A stretch of 47,969 bases of DNA, taken from NCBI GenBank assembly GCA_047610385.1, contig JBLGAC010000029.1, positions 1-47,969 on the forward strand, given 5' to 3'. Positions 31,825 through 40,700 of the stretch are shown here, in pieces. Positions within the stretch are counted from its first letter, which is position 1; every line of letters begins with the position of its first letter. The DNA comes from JBOCEF01 sp047610385 (GTDB taxonomy: Bacteria > Pseudomonadota > Alphaproteobacteria > Rhodobacterales > Rhodobacteraceae). The translations under genes and the position numbers were made by a program. The notes under the pieces are model-generated. The model ran no database searches and was not told the DNA's origin. It saw only the letters and a program-made list of their open reading frames with translations.

Positions 31825-33120
31825 TTATTCCTGCTTGCCGGCCTCCACCGCGTCCTCGAGCGTTCTGAGCCCGGTGATCGCGGCCCCGACGAGCACGGCC
31901 ATGTTGCCTGGCTTGTGCTCATTGCGCTGCATCTTCATGTGCGCGGCGGGAATGTCGTTCCAAGGGAAGACCTCAGACATGCACGGGTCCAAGCGGCGTT
32001 CAAGCATCAGCTTGTTTGCAGCCGAGGCCTGTTTGAGGTTGGCAAAGTGCGACCCCTGCACGCGCTTCTGGTGCATCCACAGGTAGCGTGCGTCCATGGT
32101 CAGGTTGTAGCCGGTGGTGCCAGCGCAGATCGTGACCATGCCGCCGCGCTTCACCACAAAGACCGAAACTGGGAAGGTGCTTTCGCCGGGATGCTCGAAC
32201 ACCATGTCGACGTTCACGCCCTTGCCGGTGATGTCCCAGATCGCCTTGCCGAACTTGCGCACCTCTTTGAACCAGGCGCCGTATTCGGGGGTGTTGACCG
32301 TTGGCATCTGGCCCCAGCAGCTGAAATCCTTGCGGTTCAGCACGCCCTTGGCCCCGAGACCCATGACGAAGTCGCGCTTGCTTTCGTCAGAGATGATCCC
32401 GATCGCATTCGCGCCCGCCGCGTTGATCAGCTGGATCGCATAGGACCCCAGACCGCCCGAGGCGCCCCAGACCAGCACATTGTCGCCGGGTTTGAGGATA
32501 TGGGGCCGATGGCCGAACAGCATCCGATACGCGGTGGCCAACGTCAGCGTGTAGCACGCCGATTCTTCCCAGGTCAGATGACGCGGGCGCTGCATCAACT
32601 GCTGCGCCTGCACGTTGGTGAACTGGGCGAACGATCCGTCCGGCGTCTCATAGCCCCAGATGCGCTGGGAGGGCGAGAACATCGGGTCGCCGCCATTGCA
32701 CTCTTCGTCGTCGCCATCGTCCTGATTGCAGTGGATGACGACCTCATCCCCCACTTTCCAGCGTTTGACCTTGTCGCCGACCGCCCAGACGATGCCAGCG
32801 GCGTCGGATCCGGCGATGTGATAATCGGCACCATGCACGTCAAACGGCGTGATCGGGGTGCCGAGGGCCGCCCAAACGCCGTTATAATTGACGCCAGCGG
32901 CCATCACCAACACGACGACCTCATGGCTGTCGGGCTTTGGGGTGTCGACCACTTCGACCAGCATGGCCTTGTCCGGGTCGCCATGACGTTCGCGCCGAAT
33001 GGCCCAAGCGTACATTTTGGCAGGCATATGGCCGAGCGGCGGGATTTCGCCGATCTCGTAAAGATCCTTCACCGGCGCATCGTACTCGGCGACGGGCGTG
33101 GGGGCGTCGAGCGGGGCCAT
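31825..33120 (-). CDS. ccr: Crotonyl-CoA carboxylase/reductase
   Basis: This 431-residue MDR-superfamily enzyme is the length expected for Ccr. It opens MAPLDAPTPVAEYDAPVKDL and has AMLVEVVDTPKPDSHEVVVL, then VMAAGVNYNGVWAALGTPIT, GSDAAGIVWAVGDKVKRWKV, IHCNQDDGDDEECNGGDPMF, SPSQRIWGYETPDGSFAQFT and the NADPH-binding GASGGLGSYAIQL. The reaction is reductive carboxylation of crotonyl-CoA with NADPH and CO2 to (2S)-ethylmalonyl-CoA, the key step of the ethylmalonyl-CoA pathway for acetyl-CoA assimilation. AAAGGAG lies 6 nt before this ATG; the 33-residue upstream extension is not conserved. It is divergent from ecm and has its own terminator. Confidence 0.96.
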   Translation of the reverse strand: MAPLDAPTPVAEYDAPVKDLYEIGEIPPLGHMPAKMYAWAIRRERHGDPDKAMLVEVVDTPKPDSHEVVVLVMAAGVNYNGVWAALGTPITPFDVHGADYHIAGSDAAGIVWAVGDKVKRWKVGDEVVIHCNQDDGDDEECNGGDPMFSPSQRIWGYETPDGSFAQFTNVQAQQLMQRPRHLTWEESACYTLTLATAYRMLFGHRPHILKPGDNVLVWGASGGLGSYAIQLINAAGANAIGIISDESKRDFVMGLGAKGVLNRKDFSCWGQMPTVNTPEYGAWFKEVRKFGKAIWDITGKGVNVDMVFEHPGESTFPVSVFVVKRGGMVTICAGTTGYNLTMDARYLWMHQKRVQGSHFANLKQASAANKLMLERRLDPCMSEVFPWNDIPAAHMKMQRNEHKPGNMAVLVGAAITGLRTLEDAVEAGKQE

Positions 33121-33162
33121 GGGGGAACTCCTTTGGTGCATAGGCGCAGGTGACGCTGCGCA

Positions 33163-33368
33163 ATGATCTTGCGTATTTTGGCTGCTGGGATGCATGACAT
33201 TGCTCAGGAGTCGGTGCAAGCCCCTTTTTGTGCGTTGCAGCTATCGCGGCGCACCGGACACTTGATTGCGTTTGACTCGCGAATTTCGAAATATTCTTGC
33301 GATCGCTTTACGCTGCGCTGCAAGATGTCCTATACCGCAGCCAACGCATTTCGACGAATCTTGCATCG
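33163..33368. promoter_or_regulatory. Divergent ccr/ecm control region with repeated motifs
   Basis: The 278-nt gap between ccr and ecm carries the heptamer ATCTTGC (or TTCTTGC) at about 33166, 33294 and 33358. Its complement GCAAGAT is at 33320. Two copies are preceded by a related ATTTCGA element (33283 and 33348), the first inside a perfect palindrome ATTTCGAAAT (33283-33292). Together they form a repeated ATTTCGA-spacer-TCTTGC unit at 65-bp spacing on the ecm side. The arrangement suggests cooperative sites for a regulator controlling both genes. No binding protein is identified. Confidence 0.5.
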
Positions 33369-33398
33369 TAGCATTCCATCATCGCGCGGGAGCCCGCC

Positions 33399-35369
33399 AT
33401 GACCCAGACAAAAGATCGCCCTTGGCTGTTCCGCACCTATGCAGGGCATTCCACCGCCGCCGCGTCCAACGCGCTCTACCGCTCCAACCTGTCGCGTGGG
33501 CAGACCGGGCTGTCGGTCGCCTTCGATCTGCCGACCCAGACCGGCTATGACAGCGATCATGTGCTCGCGCGCGGCGAGGTCGGCAAGGTCGGCGTGCCGA
33601 TCTCTCATCTGGGCGACATGCGCCAGTTGTTTGAAAACATCCCGCTGGAGCAGATGAACACCTCGATGACCATCAACGCCACGGCTGCTTGGCTGCTGGC
33701 ATTGTATGTCGCGGCGGCCGAAGAACAGGGCGCGGACCTGTCGAAGCTGCAGGGCACCGTGCAGAACGACATCATCAAGGAATACCTGTCGCGCGGGACC
33801 TATGTTTTCCCGCCGCGCCCGTCCCTGCGGCTGATCGCGGACATCGCGGAATACACGTATAAAGAGGTTCCCAAGTGGAACCCCATGAACATCTGCTCCT
33901 ACCATCTGCAAGAAGCTGGCGCGACGCCGGAGCAGGAACTGGCCTTTGCGCTGGCGACCGCCTGCGCGGTGCTGGACACGATCAAGGAACAGGGCGCGGT
34001 GCCTGACGCAGATTTCGCCCGCGTGGTTGGGCGCATCAGCTTTTTCGTCAATGCGGGCATCCGCTTTGTTACCGAGATTTGCAAGATGCGCGCCTTCGTC
34101 GATCTGTGGGATGAAATCTGCGAAAAGCGCTATGGCGTGACTGAGGAAAAATTCCGCCGCTTCCGCTATGGCGTGCAGGTGAACTCGTTGGGGCTGACTG
34201 AACCGCAGCCGGAAAACAACGTCTACCGCATCTTGATTGAAATGCTGGCGGTCACCTTGTCCAAGAACGCCCGTGCCCGCGCCGTGCAATTGCCCGCGTG
34301 GAACGAGGCATTGGGCCTGCCGCGGCCTTGGGACCAGCAATGGTCGCTGCGGATGCAGCAGATCATGGCGTATGAAACCGACCTGCTGGAATATGATGAC
34401 CTGTTCGACGGCAACCCCGCGATTGAACGTAAGGTTGAGGCGCTGAAGACCATGGCGCGCGATGAGCTGGCCCGCATCGACGAGATGGGCGGTGCCGTCG
34501 CGGCCATCGACTATATGAAGGCGCAGCTGGTGGATGCGAACACCGCGCGTTTGGGCGGGATTGAAACCGGCGAAACCATCGTCGTTGGCGTCAACAAATG
34601 GGTTGAGACTGAGACTTCGCCCCTGACCGCAAGCGATGGCGGCATCATGGTCGTCGATCCGGCGGTCGAACAGGCCCAGATCGACAACCTGAACGCATGG
34701 CGCGCGGGCCGCGATCAGGGCGCGGTGGACGCGGCATTGGCGAGCCTCAAGGCCGCGGCGCAGGGTGGCGGCAACATCATGCCGCCGTCGATTGCCTGTG
34801 CCAAAGCCGGGGTGACCACCGGTGAATGGGGCACGGCAATGCGTGAGGTGTTCGGCGAATACCGTGCACCGACGGGCGTTGGCAAAGCGGCGACGATGGA
34901 TGCCTCGGGCCTTGAAGACATCCGCGCGGCGGTTGAGGCGGCGTCGATCAAGATCGGGCGGCGGATCAAGTTTGTGGTCGGCAAGCCCGGCCTCGACGGC
35001 CATTCCAACGGGGCTGAGCAGATCGCCGTGCGCGCCCGCGATTGCGGCATGGAGGTGGTGTATGAAGGCATCCGCCTGACCCCCGCCCAGATCGTCAACG
35101 CGGCATTGGAGGAATCGGCCCATGTGATCGGGCTGTCGATCCTGTCAGGATCGCACTTGCCGTTGGTCAAAGAGGTGATCGACCGCATGAAGGCCGCAGA
35201 TATGATGGATGTGCCCTTGGTCGTTGGCGGCATCATCCCAGAGGCGGACGCGGCAGAGCTGCGCGCCTATGGCGTTGCGCGGGTCTACACCCCCAAGGAC
35301 TTTGAGCTGAACCGCATCATGGCCGACATCGTTGGTCTGGTGTCCGATGACGGTCGCGCCGCGGCCTGA
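33399..35369 (+). CDS. ecm: Ethylmalonyl-CoA mutase
   Basis: This 656-residue B12-dependent mutase (also called MeaA) has an N-terminal TIM-barrel substrate domain (DRPWLFRTYAGHST, then NLSRGQTGLSVAFDLPTQTG). The central region includes YSYHLQEAGA-type sequence (NICSYHLQEAGATPEQE). A C-terminal cobalamin-binding domain starts near residue 525 with the D-x-H-x-x-G motif at D533-G-H535-S-N-G538, followed by GLSILSGSHL and VVGGIIPEAD. His535 is the expected lower axial cobalt ligand. It converts (2R)-ethylmalonyl-CoA to methylsuccinyl-CoA. GGGAG is 7 nt before the ATG. It is divergent from ccr, acts in the same pathway, and is followed by a perfect 15-bp bidirectional terminator. Confidence 0.96.
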   Translation: MTQTKDRPWLFRTYAGHSTAAASNALYRSNLSRGQTGLSVAFDLPTQTGYDSDHVLARGEVGKVGVPISHLGDMRQLFENIPLEQMNTSMTINATAAWLLALYVAAAEEQGADLSKLQGTVQNDIIKEYLSRGTYVFPPRPSLRLIADIAEYTYKEVPKWNPMNICSYHLQEAGATPEQELAFALATACAVLDTIKEQGAVPDADFARVVGRISFFVNAGIRFVTEICKMRAFVDLWDEICEKRYGVTEEKFRRFRYGVQVNSLGLTEPQPENNVYRILIEMLAVTLSKNARARAVQLPAWNEALGLPRPWDQQWSLRMQQIMAYETDLLEYDDLFDGNPAIERKVEALKTMARDELARIDEMGGAVAAIDYMKAQLVDANTARLGGIETGETIVVGVNKWVETETSPLTASDGGIMVVDPAVEQAQIDNLNAWRAGRDQGAVDAALASLKAAAQGGGNIMPPSIACAKAGVTTGEWGTAMREVFGEYRAPTGVGKAATMDASGLEDIRAAVEAASIKIGRRIKFVVGKPGLDGHSNGAEQIAVRARDCGMEVVYEGIRLTPAQIVNAALEESAHVIGLSILSGSHLPLVKEVIDRMKAADMMDVPLVVGGIIPEADAAELRAYGVARVYTPKDFELNRIMADIVGLVSDDGRAAA

Positions 35370-35385
35370 TCCACGCCATCCGTGC

Positions 35386-35432
35386 ATGAAAAAAGGGCCG
35401 GCTCCCACGCGGGGGGGCGGCCCTTTTTTCAT
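35386..35432. terminator. Bidirectional intrinsic terminator
   Basis: A perfect 15-bp inverted repeat, ATGAAAAAAGGGCCG and its complement, has a 17-nt GC-rich loop. The A-run on one side and T-run on the other give a U-tract in both directions. It therefore ends ecm from the left and the coiled-coil protein gene from the right. Confidence 0.92.
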
Positions 35433-35446
35433 GTCCCGCAGGCGGC

Positions 35447-36154
35447 TCAGTTGGTCAGCGCGACGTCTGCGAATTCATAGGTCAACTTGTTGACCGACAG
35501 CGAAATGGAGCGCGCCGACGCAGGCGCGGACGTGGTCGGCCCGAACGCGATTTCGATGGAGCGCGCATCCTGCGGCGGGATGGTTGCGGTGGCGGTGTAG
35601 TTGAAGCGCTGCTGCCCTATCTGCCGCATGCGGATTGAGGAGAAGATCGTATCCGGCGTCAGCACCACGCGCGATCCCGATTGGCTGAAGCTGACGAGCA
35701 AGGCTTGGCTATCATTGTTGCGCATGCTGATCTCGCAGATGATCAGGCCTTCTTCGTTGGGTTTTTTGCACTGGGGGGTCTGTAGGTGCAGCAACCTGCG
35801 CTGCTCATTGAACCGGGCGGCAAAGGCATCAGTCGTGGCGGCGGCCTGGGACGCGGTGTCATTGATCTGGCCTGGCTCAGCCGTGGTCCGGGCGGTCAGC
35901 GTCAGCGGCGTTGGCGCTGCGGGCTGCACCGGCGCCTCGGTCATCGGGGCGACCTTCATCATCAACTGCACGTCTTGCACCGCATCGCTCAGGCGGCGAT
36001 TCTCACCGGTTAGCGCCGCGATTTGGTGCTTAAGATCTGCGACCTCTCTTGCCGACACGCCGCCCGCCTTGGGCGCGAGCGCGGCGAACATGCCGCCCAC
36101 GCTGGCCGAAACCAACAAGGAGGTTATGATGGCGGTCTTGGTGGAGCTTCGCAT
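35447..36154 (-). CDS. Membrane-anchored coiled-coil protein of unknown function
   Basis: This 235-residue protein has an N-terminal hydrophobic segment at residues 8-30 (AIITSLLVSASVGGMFAALA). A short coiled coil follows (REVADLKHQIAALTGENRRL, then SDAVQDVQLMM), then a Pro/Thr/Ala-rich linker (VQPAAPTPLTLTARTTAEPG) and a C-terminal beta-rich domain with two Cys (QCKKPNEEGLIICEISMRNN). I do not recognise the family. The topology implies a single-pass inner-membrane protein with a periplasmic domain, the Cys pair possibly disulfide-linked. It lies 41 nt after the MFS gene on the same strand and shares its downstream terminator with ecm. Confidence 0.75.
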   Translation of the reverse strand: MRSSTKTAIITSLLVSASVGGMFAALAPKAGGVSAREVADLKHQIAALTGENRRLSDAVQDVQLMMKVAPMTEAPVQPAAPTPLTLTARTTAEPGQINDTASQAAATTDAFAARFNEQRRLLHLQTPQCKKPNEEGLIICEISMRNNDSQALLVSFSQSGSRVVLTPDTIFSSIRMRQIGQQRFNYTATATIPPQDARSIEIAFGPTTSAPASARSISLSVNKLTYEFADVALTN

Positions 36155-36195
36155 ATCAGGTCCCTTGCGGCGCGGGAGGGTGCGGCCCTCTCGCG

Positions 36196-37377
36196 TCAGC
36201 GGCGCACGTCGCTGCTGAATGCATAGATGAATAACGCCGCCGTCAGCGCCACCGCGTAGTACCCGAACACCAGATCATACGCGATGCCGGGTTCGGCGAA
36301 TTCCGCAGTTGCGAACGAATGTATCCTGCCGGTGACGATCTGGCCAAGCCCCACTCCACCAATTCCAAAAAAATTCATCAAGGTGACGCCACGTCCGGTC
36401 AAATGAAGTGGTAAATATGCCTTAGCATGGGTCATTAACAACGCATAGGACGCACCACAAAGACCGATTAGCGCGAACAGAATCGATGCAGTTCCCGCAG
36501 AAGGATTACTGAGCGCCAGCGCCAGCGTGCACCCCACCCCCGCCCCGTTCATTGGCAGCAGCACGCCCTTGATCGTGCCGAATCGATTCGAAAGCGGGCC
36601 GACGATGAAGTTGCCCGCCACCATCGCCAGCGCCATCCAAAGCGTGGCCTGCCCGATGCCGATCGCGTCCATGCCGTAGATGTCTTCAAGATAGGGTCCC
36701 GCCCAGGACCCGCGGATGCCTGCCGACAGCGCATAGTTGAACAGCGCGAGCGGGATCAGGAACCGAAGCGCGGGCAGGCGCAGCACCTCCAGCAGCCCGC
36801 GCAGTGCATTGTCGCCGGGCGCGTGGATCCGGGTCGGATCCTTTATAACAGCCAGCAACCCAAGCCCGATCGCTGCGGTCACCACTGACAGCCCCAGGAT
36901 CACCTCACGCCAGCCCCAGATCTCCACCGCCCATGCCAGCGGCGACGCCCCCAGCACGTTGCCCAATGACCCGAACCCGATCATCGCGCCCGACAGCGTG
37001 GCAAAGCGCACGGGCGGATAGCGGCGGGCAAAGATCACCATCCCCGCCATCAGAATCGGCGCGCAGCCCACCCCGATCAGCGCCATCGCCGCGATCAGCA
37101 TCCCCGGCCCGTCAGCCATGGCGAACAGCACGCCGCCGCCGCCCGCCCCGACCGTCAGAAGCCAGCCCGATGTGCGCCGTGGGCCGTACCGGTCCAGCCA
37201 GATGCCCACCGGGACCTGTGCGAACGCAAAAGCAAGAAACCACGCGCCCGCCGCGTTCGACAGTGTCGCCGCGTCGATCCCCAGATCGGCCCGCAGCGCC
37301 GGTGCCAGCACGGCCAGGAAGCTGCGGTAAAACTGGCTGACCAGATAGGCGACGAACAGGGCGGCGACGTCGATCAT
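36196..37377 (-). CDS. MFS transporter
   Basis: This 393-residue protein has twelve hydrophobic segments. The family motif between helices 2 and 3 reads VPVGIWLDRYGPRRTSGWLL. Helix 1 begins VAALFVAYLVSQFYRSFLAV. The sequence LRADLGIDAATLSNAAGAWF is typical of nitrate/oxalate/sugar-type MFS proteins, and the substrate is unknown. AGGAG is 6 nt before the ATG. It is divergent from the class-III aminotransferase at 37502 (124 nt between starts), and upstream of the coiled-coil protein gene, with which it likely shares a transcript. Confidence 0.88.
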   Translation of the reverse strand: MIDVAALFVAYLVSQFYRSFLAVLAPALRADLGIDAATLSNAAGAWFLAFAFAQVPVGIWLDRYGPRRTSGWLLTVGAGGGGVLFAMADGPGMLIAAMALIGVGCAPILMAGMVIFARRYPPVRFATLSGAMIGFGSLGNVLGASPLAWAVEIWGWREVILGLSVVTAAIGLGLLAVIKDPTRIHAPGDNALRGLLEVLRLPALRFLIPLALFNYALSAGIRGSWAGPYLEDIYGMDAIGIGQATLWMALAMVAGNFIVGPLSNRFGTIKGVLLPMNGAGVGCTLALALSNPSAGTASILFALIGLCGASYALLMTHAKAYLPLHLTGRGVTLMNFFGIGGVGLGQIVTGRIHSFATAEFAEPGIAYDLVFGYYAVALTAALFIYAFSSDVRR

Positions 37378-37501
37378 AAGGGCTCCTGATGAAAATCTCG
37401 CGCGACACTCCCGATTGATGCGGCTTGCGTCAAGTGCCAGCGTGCGTCACCACCAATTGCGCGCCTCTGCCCGGCGCCCCGATCACCTGAGGAGCGAGAC
37501 C

Positions 37502-38884
37502 ATGCATGACGGCGTCCTGACCAACACCCAGACCCGAGACGTGAGCGCGCTGCTTCACCCCTACACCAACGCGGTGCAGCTGCGCCGTGACGGCGCGCAT
37601 GTGATCGCGTCGGGCAAAGGCGTGCGCGTGACGGATGAGCAGGGCCGCTCCTTCATCGAAGGAATGGCGGGCCTGTGGTGCTGTGGCCTCGGCTTTGGTG
37701 ATGAGGAACTGGTGGCCGCCGCCAAGGCGCAGCTGGATCGGTTGCCGTATTACCACCTGTTTGGCGGGCGCAGTCACGAACCGGCGATTGAGCTGGCGGA
37801 GCGGATTAAAGATCTCGCCCCCGGCATGGCACGGGTGATCTACCAGTCGTCGGGGTCTGAGGCGAACGAGACGCAGGTGAAGCTGGCCTGGTATTACAAC
37901 AACGCGCTCGGGCGGCCTGAGAAGAAAAAAATCATCTCCCGCATCAAGGGCTATCACGGGGTGACCATCGTTTCGGGGTCGCTGACTGGGCTGCCGTTGA
38001 ACCATGGCGATTTCGATCTGCCGGTGGACCGGATCCTGCATACCTCCAACCCGCATCACTGGCGCTGCGCCATGCCGGGCGAATCTGAGGTTGAATTTGT
38101 CGCCCGCCTGAAGGCCGACTTGGTCGCGATGATTGAACGCGAAGGTGCCCACACCATTGCTGCCTTCATCGCAGAACCGGTGATGGGCGCTGGCGGCGTG
38201 ATCGTGCCGCCCGCTGGCTATTTCGAAGCCATCCGCCCGGTGCTGCGTGACCATGACATCCTGATGATCGCGGATGAGGTGATCTGCGGCTTCGGGCGCA
38301 CCGGCAATTGGTTCGGCTCTGACACGCTGAACATGCAGCCCAATTCCATGTCGATGGCCAAGCAGCTGACCGCGGGCTACGTGCCGCTATCTGCCGTTGC
38401 CATCGACCAGAACATGGCTGAGGTGATCGAGGCGAACACCGGCAAGATCGGCAATTTTGGCCACGGCTTCACCTATGGCGGCCATCCGCTGGGTTGCGCG
38501 GTCGGGGTTGCGGCGCTCGACATCTACAAATCGCGGCGGATCCTTGATCATGTGCGAACCATCGCGCCGATCTTTCAGGCCAAGCTGCGCAGCTATGCCG
38601 ACCACCCGATCGTCGGTGAGGCCCGGGGCCTGGGCCTGATGGGCGCGCTTGAACTGGCGCCCGACAGCACCGGGCAGGCGGCTTTTGCACCCGCGGGCAA
38701 GGTCGGTGCACAGCTGTCGAGGGAACTGGTGGCCCGCGGCATCATCCTGCGCGCCATTGGCGACGTGCTGGCGTTCTGCCCGCCGATGATCATCACTGAG
38801 GCGGAGATTGAGGAAATGTTCGCGCCCATGGAAGACGCCCTGAACGCGACAGAGGGCTGGGCGCGCAAAGAAGGTTTTCTGTGA
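37502..38884 (+). CDS. Class-III pyridoxal-phosphate aminotransferase (omega-aminotransferase type)
   Basis: This 460-residue enzyme has the fold-type I, class-III pattern: GMAGLWCCGLGFGDEELVAA, a PLP-phosphate Ser-Gly (YQSSGSEANETQVKLAWYYN), an aromatic stacking loop (KGYHGVTIVSGSLTGLP), ADEVICGFGRTGNWFGSD with the PLP-contacting Asp, and SMAKQLTAGYVPL with the Schiff-base Lys. This subgroup transfers amino groups from beta-alanine, putrescine, taurine or related amines to pyruvate or 2-oxoglutarate; the substrate is not readable. An upstream in-frame start adds 29 residues before MHDGVLTNTQTRD, and GAGCGAGACC precedes the ATG only weakly. With two polyamine-type importers nearby, a role in amine breakdown is possible. 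Confidence 0.88.
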   Translation: MHDGVLTNTQTRDVSALLHPYTNAVQLRRDGAHVIASGKGVRVTDEQGRSFIEGMAGLWCCGLGFGDEELVAAAKAQLDRLPYYHLFGGRSHEPAIELAERIKDLAPGMARVIYQSSGSEANETQVKLAWYYNNALGRPEKKKIISRIKGYHGVTIVSGSLTGLPLNHGDFDLPVDRILHTSNPHHWRCAMPGESEVEFVARLKADLVAMIEREGAHTIAAFIAEPVMGAGGVIVPPAGYFEAIRPVLRDHDILMIADEVICGFGRTGNWFGSDTLNMQPNSMSMAKQLTAGYVPLSAVAIDQNMAEVIEANTGKIGNFGHGFTYGGHPLGCAVGVAALDIYKSRRILDHVRTIAPIFQAKLRSYADHPIVGEARGLGLMGALELAPDSTGQAAFAPAGKVGAQLSRELVARGIILRAIGDVLAFCPPMIITEAEIEEMFAPMEDALNATEGWARKEGFL

Positions 38885-39046
38885 TCAGGTAGGCGGGCAT
38901 GCTGAAAAGCACAAACAGCCCCTGAAGATACCCGCTGAAAAGGCGCAGCGGGCAGCGTGCACAAAGTGGGAAAAGTCGGCTGGTGACAGTTTCAGCTTTT
39001 CCCGCAAGGCCAAGTCTCGCACGCCAAAAAAGAGTGTCGCTGATCT

Positions 39047-39062
39047 GCCGCTGATCAGCGGC
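39047..39062. promoter_or_regulatory. Perfect 16-bp palindrome upstream of the DUF952 gene
   Basis: GCCGCTGATCAGCGGC reads the same on both strands and lies 107 nt before the ATG at 39169, in the 284-nt non-coding gap after the aminotransferase. It could be an operator or a hairpin. The rest of the gap shows no gene; a minus-strand frame there has no recognisable features. Confidence 0.35.
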
Positions 39063-39168
39063 ACGGGAATATGCGCGCAATAAATGCGCCGCGCTTCTTG
39101 GGTGCGTGTCGCGCCCGTCGGGTGCGGCCTTGCCATGAAGTGCCAACCAAACGTCAAGCAGGTCTCCA

Positions 39169-39507
39169 ATGATCGTTAAACTCCTCCGGGCAGATGAATG
39201 GGCGCGTTTCGTCCGAGACGGGCGCTTTGATGGCGCGCCGGTTGATGTGGCCGATGGCTACATCCACTTCTCAACGCCCGCGCAAGCAGCTGAAACTGCG
39301 GCGAAACATTTTAAAGATGTGCCGGACCTCAAGATCGTCGCCGCGGACCCTGATGTTTTTGGCGCCGCGCTTCGCTGGGAGCCGTCGCGCGGCGGAAAGC
39401 TTTTCCCGCATCTGTATGCGGTGTTCGAAATGAAACAGGTGCTTTGGCACGAAACGCTGCCTGTCGATCCTGACGGCCAGCACATCTTTCCAGAGCGTAT
39501 GAAATGA
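39169..39507 (+). CDS. DUF952 domain-containing protein
   Basis: This 112-residue protein matches the compact DUF952 family. Markers are VKLLRADEWARFVRDGRFDG near the start, then DVADGYIHFSTPAQAAETAA and KHFKDVPDLKIVAADPDVFG. Next are ALRWEPSRGGKLFPHLYAVF and the C-terminal WHETLPVDPDGQHIFPERM. The fold is thought to be glutathione-S-transferase-unrelated and its function is unknown. It has no signal peptide or helix and is probably cytoplasmic. Its stop overlaps the pyrD start (ATGA), so the two are translationally coupled, as is often seen for this family. Confidence 0.9.
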   Translation: MIVKLLRADEWARFVRDGRFDGAPVDVADGYIHFSTPAQAAETAAKHFKDVPDLKIVAADPDVFGAALRWEPSRGGKLFPHLYAVFEMKQVLWHETLPVDPDGQHIFPERMK

Positions 39508-40553
39508 AGCGTCTTATTGAACGGATTGGCCTTAATGCCCTGCGCGGGTTTGATCCTGAGACCGCGCATGGCCTTGCCCTAAAGGCGCTGGCGCTGATGC
39601 CGGGGCCGGGGCCGGTGACCTCCGGGCGGCTGGCCGGGCGGGTCTGGGGGCTGGATCTGCCAAACCCGATCGGCATTGCGGCGGGGTTTGACAAGAATGC
39701 CGTTGCGGTGCGCGGCGCGTTGCGCACAGGGGCCGGGTTCCTTGAAATCGGCGCCGTCACGCCGCGCCCACAACAGGGCAACCCGCGCCCGCGCCTGTTC
39801 CGGCTGCCCCAAGACGGCGCCGTCATCAACCGCTTCGGGTTCAACAACGAAGGGATGGAGGTGATCGCTGCGCGCCTTGTCGCCGCCCGGCGGACCGAAC
39901 GCGGCATCGTCGGCGTCAATCTGGGGGCCAACAAGGACAGCGCGGACCGCGTCGCAGATTTTGCCGCCGTGCTGCGCAAATTCGCCGGTCTGGCGGATTT
40001 CTTCACCATCAATGTGTCGTCCCCGAACACTGAACGGCTGCGCGATCTGCAAGGGCGCGCCGCGCTTGACCAGCTGCTGGCTGATTGCCTTGCGGTGCGC
40101 GATGACGCGGCGCCCGGATCGCCGGTGCTGCTGAAAATCTCTCCCGACCTTGACGAACAGGGACTGGAGGACGTGGCCCAGGTCTGCCTGTCGCGCAAGA
40201 TCGATGGCATCGTGGCCACCAACACCACGCTGGCACGGATTGGGCTGCACAGCGCCCATGCGGGGCAGGCGGGGGGGCTTTCAGGGCGCCCGATGTTCAC
40301 GCGCTCAACCGAGACCTTGCGCCAGGTGCATCGTCTAACCGGCGGCGCGATTCCGCTGGTGGGCGTTGGCGGCGTTGCGTCGGCTGAGGACGCTTATGCC
40401 AAAATCCGCGCCGGGGCGTGCCTGGTGCAGCTGTATACTGCGATGGTGTATGACGGGCCGTCCTTGCCTGCCCGGATCGCGCGCGGGCTGGACGCGCTGC
40501 TGGCGCGCGATGGCTTCGCCTGCGTTAAAGATGCGGTTGGTGTGGATGCCTGA
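39504..40553 (+). CDS. pyrD: Quinone-dependent dihydroorotate dehydrogenase (class 2)
   Basis: This 349-residue class-2 enzyme has the N-terminal helical membrane-association arm (MKRLIERIGLNALRGFDPET, then AHGLALKAL) and an FMN-binding TIM barrel: NPIGIAAGFDKNAVAVRGAL, GAGFLEIGAVTPRPQQGNP, the catalytic-Ser region FTINVSSPNTERLRDLQGRA, LLKISPDL, VATNTTLAR, GGLSGRPMFTRSTETLRQV and VGVGGVASAEDAYAKIRAGA. It oxidises dihydroorotate to orotate with ubiquinone in pyrimidine synthesis, attached to the inner membrane. It is coupled to the DUF952 gene by a 4-nt overlap and is followed by the atp promoter region. Confidence 0.95.
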   Translation: MKRLIERIGLNALRGFDPETAHGLALKALALMPGPGPVTSGRLAGRVWGLDLPNPIGIAAGFDKNAVAVRGALRTGAGFLEIGAVTPRPQQGNPRPRLFRLPQDGAVINRFGFNNEGMEVIAARLVAARRTERGIVGVNLGANKDSADRVADFAAVLRKFAGLADFFTINVSSPNTERLRDLQGRAALDQLLADCLAVRDDAAPGSPVLLKISPDLDEQGLEDVAQVCLSRKIDGIVATNTTLARIGLHSAHAGQAGGLSGRPMFTRSTETLRQVHRLTGGAIPLVGVGGVASAEDAYAKIRAGACLVQLYTAMVYDGPSLPARIARGLDALLARDGFACVKDAVGVDA

Positions 40554-40700
40554 ATCAGGCGCTTTTTGGCCCCTGCGCGGATTCGCGCGCCCTCAAGGGG
40601 CTGCGACGATCAGCCTGCAACGGCGCATATCGGGCCGAATCCGGGGCAAAGCCTTGGCCTGAAAAGACAACGCGGTCCCCACCCTATGCTGGGGGCCGTA

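Noticed and set aside
33330..35123. A 597-codon open frame antisense to ecm
   Set aside because: It is the mirror frame of a strongly conserved mutase gene and shows no family pattern.
38885..39169. A minus-strand frame of 94 codons between the aminotransferase and DUF952 genes
   Set aside because: It has no ribosome site or recognisable domain, and mixed composition. A short hydrophobic stretch in an overlapping frame was not enough to call a membrane protein.
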